Assembly: GCA_947305445.1 (NCBI GenBank)
Contig: CAMZDU010000083.1
Coordinates: forward strand, 1-5,966
DNA length: 5,966 bases
Direction: 5' to 3'
Source: an uncultured Selenomonadales bacterium
GTDB lineage: Bacteria > Bacillota > Negativicutes > Selenomonadales > Selenomonadaceae
Of this stretch, positions 1-3,741 are shown piece by piece. A model generated the notes under the pieces. The model ran no database searches and had not been told where the DNA came from. It saw only the letters and a list, made by a program, of their open reading frames with translations. Both the position numbers and the translations under genes were made by a program. Every line of letters starts with the position of its first letter. The stretch's first letter is position 1.

Positions 1-8
1 CCGTATAT

Positions 9-13
9 CCTCC
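9..13 (-). promoter_or_regulatory. Leftward ribosome binding site at the window edge
   Basis: On the minus strand the sequence reads GGAGG followed by ATATACGG to the window edge. That is 8 nt of spacing, so a start codon would fall immediately outside the window. Together with the leftward promoter at 162-190 this suggests a divergently transcribed gene whose coding part is not included. The start codon itself cannot be seen, so this is an inference from spacing alone. Confidence 0.4.
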
Positions 14-161
14 AGGAAAGTCTATGAATGTCAACTTTTTTAGGTACTGTTAGTTCACTCCTCGCCGCCTTTTGCGAACTGTTGCAATTAAGAATTTGCG
101 GCGGCAATAATTCCGCAGCTTGAAAAATTTTTGAGCCGACTTGGTTTTCGTCAGCAAACAA

Positions 162-190
162 ATTTTAGGTTTCAGCTATACTTTTGTCAA
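162..190 (-). promoter_or_regulatory. Leftward sigma-A type promoter
   Basis: On the minus strand there is a perfect -35 TTGACA (190-185), a 17-nt spacer, and a -10 TAAAAT (167-162) that matches the consensus at 5 of 6 positions. Transcription would start near position 155 and run left, giving a leader of about 150 nt before the presumed start codon just outside the window. A second TTGACA lies on the same strand at 34-29 but has no good -10 at the right distance. This is the best promoter match in the window. Confidence 0.6.
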
Positions 191-298
191 TATTTAGTCT
201 ACCGTTGCCAACTGCCTACGTTTAAAGTGTGTTGGTGAATTGCTCAGCCACTAATAGTCTGTCTACAAAATTGTTTTCCGTGACGAGGCGGCGCGGCG

Positions 299-328
299 TT
301 GGACTTTTTGCAACGCGGGTGGTATTAT
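299..328 (+). promoter_or_regulatory. Probable gyrA promoter with extended -10
   Basis: The -10 is TATTAT (323-328, 5 of 6 consensus) preceded by TGG (320-322), an extended -10 TGn element. The -35 candidate TTGGAC (299-304) is weak, matching only TTG, with an 18-nt spacer. Predicted transcription start is near 335, about 94 nt upstream of the gyrA start codon, which places the inverted repeat at 337-409 at the very 5' end of the message. A small dyad (GCGTTG 296-301, CAACGC 311-316) overlaps the -35 and spacer. Confidence 0.45.
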
Positions 329-336
329 TAATGAGG

Positions 337-409
337 AGTTAGGAATTGTTACAGAAGTTGTTGACGTTACAACTAACAACACAACTCAAAATATTTCTAA
401 TTCCTAATT
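337..409. repeat. Nested inverted repeat in the gyrA leader
   Basis: The outer arms are TTAGGAATT (339-347) and AATTCCTAA (399-407), a perfect 9-bp match extended to 11 by A337-T409 and G338-T408 (G-U in RNA). Inside, AGTTGT (356-361) and ACAACT (369-374) form a 6-bp hairpin with a 7-nt loop. The element would fold at the 5' end of the gyrA transcript and ends just before the Shine-Dalgarno at 418-424. It has no U-tract, so it is not a terminator. It could be a 5' stabilising stem-loop, a protein target or a small mobile repeat. Confidence 0.55.
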
Positions 410-417
410 GATAAAAT

Positions 418-424
418 GAGGTGA
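418..424 (+). promoter_or_regulatory. gyrA ribosome binding site
   Basis: GAGGTGA lies 4 nt before the GTG at 429. It decides the start. The nearby ATG at 417 runs into TGA after one codon, and the ATG in the following codons is out of frame. Starting at GTG 429 also gives the normal GyrA N-terminus, in which a short lead precedes the conserved DYAMSVIV block. Confidence 0.65.
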
Positions 425-428
425 GACA

Positions 429-893
429 GTGGAAGAATTGAATTTCGGTCATGGAAAAATCGTTTCCGTAAATCTCGAACACGAGATGAAATTTTCTTAC
501 ATAGATTACGCAATGTCGGTTATCGTCGCACGCGCTCTGCCCGATGTTCGCGACGGCCTCAAGCCCGTGCACCGCAGAATTCTTTACGCAATGCAGGAAG
601 CCGGCATGACGAGCGGCAAGCCTTACAAAAAATCGGCACGCATCGTCGGTGAAGTTTTGGGTAAATATCATCCTCACGGCGACAGCTCCGTCTATGATGC
701 AATCGTTCGCATGGCGCAGGATTTTTCAATGCGCTACCCGCTGGCCGACGGTCACGGCAATTTCGGTTCGGTTGACGGTGACCCTGCCGCAGCCATGCGT
801 TATACCGAAGTCCGCATGTCGAAAATTTCCGAGCTAATGTTGCAGGATATCGACAAGGAAACCGTCGACTTCGTGCCCAACTACGACGAATAG
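429..893 (+). CDS. gyrA: GyrA N-terminal part (winged-helix domain with catalytic Tyr), ending at TAG
   Basis: This 154-residue piece holds the DYAMSVIV block (26-33), [15 protein letters not shown] (36-50), and the quinolone-resistance region from about 70 to 109. Within that region S86 and D90 (in HGDSSVYD, 83-90) correspond to E. coli S83 and D87, so both are in the quinolone-sensitive state. The catalytic tyrosine that bonds to DNA is Y125 in RYTE (124-127). The piece stops after NYDE (151-154), inside the DNA-binding/cleavage core and before the tower domain. It could not make a working gyrase core without the downstream part. The GTG start is supported by GAGGTGA at 418-424. Confidence 0.85.
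   Translation: MEELNFGHGKIVSVNLEHEMKFSYIDYAMSVIVARALPDVRDGLKPVHRRILYAMQEAGMTSGKPYKKSARIVGEVLGKYHPHGDSSVYDAIVRMAQDFSMRYPLADGHGNFGSVDGDPAAAMRYTEVRMSKISELMLQDIDKETVDFVPNYDE
891..893 (+). other. In-frame TAG inside gyrA
   Basis: The reading is GAC GAA TAG CTG AAA GAA, giving D-E-stop-L-K-E. The conserved GyrA stretch continues straight after it with EPSVLP (158-163) and LLVNG (169-173). No other in-frame TAG is seen in gyrA, in the ygbA-like gene or in the visible part of metH, and the two complete genes end in TGA and TAA. I see no strong stem-loop immediately after the TAG of the kind that would suggest programmed recoding, though I could not fold it computationally. Confidence 0.9.
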
Positions 894-962
894 CTGAAAG
901 AACCGAGCGTCTTACCGGCAAAATTTCCGCAACTGCTCGTCAACGGCGCGTCGGGTATCGCG

Positions 963-2870
963 GTGGCAATGGCGACGAACATTCCTCCGCACAATATCGG
1001 CGAAGTTATCGACGCGACGCTTTATTTGATTGACGAGCCGGACGCCACGACGACCGACTTGATGAAAATTGTTCGCGGCCCCGACTTCCCGACTGCCGGT
1101 TTGATTATAGGCAAGGAGGGAATTCGCGACGCCTATCGCACGGGACGCGGCTCAATCAAAATGCGAGCACGCACGTCAATCGAAACTTTGCCCAATGGAA
1201 AAAATCGCATCGTCGTCACGGAGTTGCCCTATCAAGTCAACAAAGCGCGGCTTATCGAAAAAATTGCCGACCTCGTGCGCGACAAAACTATTGAGGGCAT
1301 AACCGACCTGCGCGACGAGAGCGACCGCGAGGGCATGCGAATTGCAATCGACCTGCGCCGCGACGTTACTCCGCAAATAATTCTTAACCAGCTGTTCAAG
1401 CATACGCAAATGCAGGACAGCTTCGGCGTCAACATGCTCGCGCTCGTCAACGGCAACCCGCAAATCCTCACGCTAAAAGAAATTCTGCAACATTACATTC
1501 GTCACCAAGAAGAGATTATCACGCGGCGCACGCGCTACGACCTGACAAAGGCGAAAGCTCGCGCTCACATTCTGGAAGGATTGACGACGGCGGTAAAAAA
1601 TTTGGACGTGATAATAAAAATCGTCCGTCAAAGCCCCTCCGCCAACGACGCGAAGTCAATGCTGTCGAAATTATTTAACTTCAGCGACGCGCAGGCTCAG
1701 GCAATTTTAGAATTGCGTCTTCAAAAACTCACCGGCCTTGAGCGCGACAAACTCGACGAAGAATATCAAAGCGTCCGCGTCGCGATTAAAACCTTTGAAG
1801 AAATTCTCGGCGACGAACAACGGATTTTGCAACTCATCAAAGACGAACTGCTTGCCGTCAAAGCGAAGTTCAATGACGAGCGGCGCACGGAGATTGTTGG
1901 CGAGGAGCTTGCGGCTTTCGAGGCCGAAGACCTCATCAACGACGACGACATTGTTGTCACGCTCACGCACGGCGGCTACGTCAAACGCATCGACCTTGAC
2001 GCTTACCGCAAACAGAAACGCGGCGGCGTCGGCGTCACCGGCATGGGCACCAAGGAAGAAGATTTCGTCGAACAGATTTTAATCACAACGACGCATCACA
2101 CGATTCTTTTCTTCACGAACAAGGGCAAAGTTTTCCACCTCAAAGCCTATCAGATTGCCGAGTCGGGACGCGCCGCAAAGGGCGTACACATCAGCAATTT
2201 GCTTATGATTGAACCGGGCGAGAAAATCACCGCGTTGATTAAAGTCCGCGACTTCGACCCGACGCGCTATCTGTTCATGGCCACGCGCAAAGGTATCGTC
2301 AAGAAAACTCAGCTGTCGGAATTCAGCTCCATGATGAAACGCGGACTCGTTGCAATAAAACTCGACAGGGACGACGAACTTATCGGCGTCAAATTCACGG
2401 AGGGCGAACGCTATATCATTCTCGGCACTGCCCAGGGTATGTCGATTGCCTTCGCCGAAGAGGAAGTTCGCTCAATGGGCAGAACGGCTCGCGGTGTGCG
2501 CGGCATTCGTCTTAAAAAGGGCGACCACGTTATCGGCATGGACAAATTGCGCAAAGGCGCGGAAATTCTGACTGTCAGCGCGGAAGGTATCGGCAAACGC
2601 ACGCCCGTCGAAGAATATCGTCCGCAAGGGCGCGGCGGACGCGGTCTCGTCAACATGAAAGTCACCGAAAAAACCGGCGAAGTCGTCGCCATTAAAGTCG
2701 TCACGCCCGACCAAGAGCTGTTGCTGATTACGACCGAAGGTTTTGTCATTCGCACGAGTGTCGACGATATACGCACCATCGGCCGCAACACGCAGGGCGT
2801 TATCCTCATGAAAACCAAGGACGACGACCGCGTTTCCGCATTGGCCACCGTCACTTTAAAGAACGACTGA
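963..2870 (+). CDS. gyrA: GyrA C-terminal part (tower, coiled coil, beta-pinwheel CTD) after the TAG
   Basis: The open frame after the TAG runs from codon 156 (894) to TGA. The first possible start is GTG 963 (codon 179) or ATG 969, neither with a Shine-Dalgarno, so independent translation is doubtful; these look like internal codons. Numbered on the full gene, the piece holds ATNIPPHN (182-189) and the tower and C-gate coiled coil to about 500. Next come the GyrA box QKRGGVG (529-535) and a C-terminal domain with six blade motifs, beginning near GGYVKR, GKVFHL, GIVKKT, GMSIAF, GIGKRT and GFVIRT. The CTD wraps DNA and gives gyrase its supercoiling activity, which separates it from ParC/GrlA. 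It has no long acidic tail. Two oddities are A180, where GyrA normally has Gly (AVGMATN), and V534 in the GyrA box, where Lys or Arg is usual. Confidence 0.85.
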   Translation: MAMATNIPPHNIGEVIDATLYLIDEPDATTTDLMKIVRGPDFPTAGLIIGKEGIRDAYRTGRGSIKMRARTSIETLPNGKNRIVVTELPYQVNKARLIEKIADLVRDKTIEGITDLRDESDREGMRIAIDLRRDVTPQIILNQLFKHTQMQDSFGVNMLALVNGNPQILTLKEILQHYIRHQEEIITRRTRYDLTKAKARAHILEGLTTAVKNLDVIIKIVRQSPSANDAKSMLSKLFNFSDAQAQAILELRLQKLTGLERDKLDEEYQSVRVAIKTFEEILGDEQRILQLIKDELLAVKAKFNDERRTEIVGEELAAFEAEDLINDDDIVVTLTHGGYVKRIDLDAYRKQKRGGVGVTGMGTKEEDFVEQILITTTHHTILFFTNKGKVFHLKAYQIAESGRAAKGVHISNLLMIEPGEKITALIKVRDFDPTRYLFMATRKGIVKKTQLSEFSSMMKRGLVAIKLDRDDELIGVKFTEGERYIILGTAQGMSIAFAEEEVRSMGRTARGVRGIRLKKGDHVIGMDKLRKGAEILTVSAEGIGKRTPVEEYRPQGRGGRGLVNMKVTEKTGEVVAIKVVTPDQELLLITTEGFVIRTSVDDIRTIGRNTQGVILMKTKDDDRVSALATVTLKND

Positions 2871-2881
2871 TGAAAATTTAA

Positions 2882-2917
2882 AAAGCCCTGCGGCTTCGAC
2901 AGAGCTTTGCGCGTTTT
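2882..2917 (+). terminator. Probable gyrA intrinsic terminator, imperfect
   Basis: Starting 12 nt after the gyrA stop, AAAGC (2882-2886) pairs with GCTTT (2904-2908) and CTG (2888-2890) with CAG (2900-2902). One C-A mismatch (2887/2903) and a small inner CG/CG extension with a bulged A2899 complete the fold. The shape is that of a typical A-rich to T-rich Bacillota terminator, but the run of T is broken by GCGCG before TTTT (2914-2917), so it may leak. Confidence 0.45.
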
Positions 2918-3044
2918 GCAGATTAACGCTACTGTGCTGTGTTGTTAACGATTAATGTCGATCCAGCCACTTGCAAAAAAGTAGTGGCCGACTACAGTTG
3001 CTGCGACCGACACGAGGAAACTTGTGAGCAAAGCGATTCCACAC

Positions 3045-3077
3045 AAAAAAGATCTGATTGGCCGTCGGAGCTTTTTT
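3045..3077 (+). terminator. Terminator-like hairpin, possibly bidirectional
   Basis: AAAAAAG (3045-3051) pairs with CTTTTTT (3071-3077). After an A-G mismatch the stem continues through TCTGAT (3053-3058) against GTCGGA (3064-3069), using G-U pairs at 3055/3067 and 3058/3064, with a 5-nt loop. The right arm provides a T6 run for the plus strand and the left arm a T6 run for the minus strand. No gene ends just before it on the plus strand apart from gyrA, about 175 nt back, which already has its own hairpin. Confidence 0.45.
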
Positions 3078-3165
3078 GATTTCGGGACAAAAATTATCTT
3101 CGACGCGGATTCATTGCAAGATTATCAGCATCTTGCGCAAGGAGGTTAAAAAAATTCTGCGCGGC

Positions 3166-3194
3166 TTGCTTTTATCTTGCGTGGCAATTAAAAT
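3166..3194 (+). promoter_or_regulatory. Probable promoter of the ygbA-metH operon
   Basis: TTGCTT (3166-3171), a 17-nt spacer and TAAAAT (3189-3194) give a -10 with 5 of 6 consensus matches and a -35 with 3 of 6. Transcription would start near 3201, leaving a leader of only about 24 nt. An inverted repeat, GCGTGG (3179-3184) and CCACGC (3204-3209), is centred on the end of the -10 and could be an operator. Confidence 0.45.
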
Positions 3195-3224
3195 GAATCG
3201 ACACCACGCGAAAGGAGTTTTATT

Positions 3225-3716
3225 ATGGGAATACTCGACAAGGTTAAAAGCTTGTTGCCCAAGCGCAAACCGCCCGAATTGAAAAACAACGTCCCCAAAG
3301 AGAAGGAAAACATTCGCAAGACGTTCGGCAAATATTGCAACGCCAACCACGGCACGAGCGGCGGAAAACTTTGCGCCAAGTGCACCGCCATCTTGAGCAC
3401 CGTTCTGATAAAAATTAATCGCTGTCCTTACGGCATCGGCAAACCGATTTGCGAGCAATGCGAGACGCCGTGTTTCGGCGAACGTTTCACCGTCGACTTT
3501 CTGGCCATCATGAAGGGCGGCCAGCGAAAAATGCTTTTGTCTCACCCTGTCATGACGGTCAAGCACAAGTTGGCCGGTCTCGGTGCCGAGTACGCCAAAA
3601 TTCAGCGCGACAAGAAGTCGACCGACAAGGAGAAAGAAGCGGCCGAGCGCGTCAAAGCCAAATTTGCCAACGCCACCCGCTCGCCAAAGAAAACCAAGAA
3701 ACGTCGCAAGAAGTAA
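3225..3716 (+). CDS. YgbA / 'nitrous oxide-stimulated promoter' family cysteine-rich protein
   Basis: A 163-residue soluble protein with no signal peptide or membrane segment. The core, residues about 30-117, fits the YgbA family (Pfam YgbA_NO). It has C38 and H42, then LCAKC (C50, C53), then CPYGIGKPICEQC (C67, C76, C79), C83, and RKMLLSHPVM (101-110). The cysteine and histidine spacing suggests metal or Fe-S binding, which is inference. In E. coli the family member is induced by nitric oxide under NsrR and linked to recovery from nitrosative stress; its biochemical activity is not settled to my knowledge. This copy is longer than E. coli YgbA (about 117 residues) because of a charged, probably helical tail from about 122 that ends in KKTKKRRKK (155-163). 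The ATG is fixed by AAGGAG at 3212-3217, 7 nt upstream. metH follows after 25 nt, so the two are probably co-transcribed. Confidence 0.8.
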   Translation: MGILDKVKSLLPKRKPPELKNNVPKEKENIRKTFGKYCNANHGTSGGKLCAKCTAILSTVLIKINRCPYGIGKPICEQCETPCFGERFTVDFLAIMKGGQRKMLLSHPVMTVKHKLAGLGAEYAKIQRDKKSTDKEKEAAERVKAKFANATRSPKKTKKRRKK

Positions 3717-3730
3717 CTGTCAGCTTGTAC

Positions 3731-3735
3731 GGAGG
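3731..3735 (+). promoter_or_regulatory. metH ribosome binding site
   Basis: GGAGG lies 6 nt before ATG 3742, within the 25-nt gap after the ygbA-like stop. No promoter, terminator or cobalamin riboswitch fits in this gap, so metH expression from this locus should depend on the upstream promoter. Confidence 0.7.
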
Positions 3736-3741
3736 CTCTTG

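Larger units (their letters stand above)
1..428. other. Non-coding region upstream of gyrA, probably a divergent promoter region
   Basis: No protein-like reading frame is visible on either strand. In particular there is no gyrB 3' end here, although gyrB often precedes gyrA in Bacillota. The left half carries leftward signals: a near-consensus promoter at 162-190 and a GGAGG at 9-13. The right half carries the probable rightward gyrA promoter (299-328) and an inverted repeat (337-409). A GC-rich inverted pair (GCCGCC at 64-69, GGCGGC at 100-105) lies in what would be the leader of the leftward transcript; its long 30-nt loop makes its meaning uncertain. I see no tRNA, rRNA or recognisable riboswitch. 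Confidence 0.6.
429..2870 (+). pseudogene. gyrA: gyrA, DNA gyrase subunit A, with in-frame TAG at codon 155
   Basis: This frame encodes the breakage-reunion subunit of DNA gyrase, the A2B2 cytoplasmic enzyme that introduces negative supercoils using ATP bound by GyrB. It is 813 sense positions plus a TGA stop, close to the usual 800-870. It opens with GTG and keeps frame throughout, but codon 155 is TAG (891-893), where relatives usually have a small polar residue such as Ser or Thr. A single C-to-A change from TCG would explain it. Both sides are recognisable GyrA with no frameshift, so the lesion is a single codon. Whether the gene is dead, suppressed by a tRNA or misread by sequencing cannot be decided here, and 'pseudogene' is the conservative label. 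Gyrase is normally essential, so real loss would need a second copy. The gene has its own promoter (299-328) and a terminator-like hairpin (2882-2917); no gyrB is adjacent. Confidence 0.9.
2871..3224. other. Intergenic region between gyrA and the ygbA-like gene
   Basis: No convincing protein is encoded on either strand. In order it holds the gyrA terminator-like hairpin (2882-2917), two overlapping alternative hairpins (2966-2995), a second terminator-like hairpin (3045-3077), an isolated strong Shine-Dalgarno (AAGGAGG, 3139-3145) directly after a TTGCGCAA palindrome (3133-3140), and the promoter and ribosome site of the next gene (3166-3217). The stretch between the two terminator-like hairpins may be a small RNA or the remnant of a lost gene. 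Confidence 0.55.

Noticed and set aside
14..24. AGGAAAGTCT resembling the RNase P RNA GAGGAAAGTCC box
   Set aside because: No other RNase P RNA signature or matching helix follows within the next 350 nt, so it is a chance match.
311..330. T-box-like GGGTGGTA before gyrA
   Set aside because: It resembles the start of the T-box signature, but the following ACCGCG is missing, no specifier stem or terminator pair is visible upstream, and gyrA is not a T-box target. The same bases fit an extended -10 promoter better.
429..2870. Genome-wide reassignment of TAG to an amino acid
   Set aside because: Only one in-frame TAG is seen across gyrA, the ygbA-like gene and metH; a genome with TAG as an ordinary sense codon should show several.
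3022..3046. TTGTGAGC...CACAA resembling a lac operator or CRP site
   Set aside because: The half-site spacing is wrong for CRP, the right half does not match lacO, and it lies upstream of a terminator-like hairpin rather than at a promoter.
3111..3566. 151-residue minus-strand frame opposite the ygbA-like gene
   Set aside because: It overlaps a gene with clear family motifs and its own ribosome site, and the minus-strand product has no recognisable features.
3717..3741. Cobalamin or SAM riboswitch controlling metH
   Set aside because: Only 25 nt separate the genes, and the ygbA-like leader is about 24 nt, so there is no room for a riboswitch.
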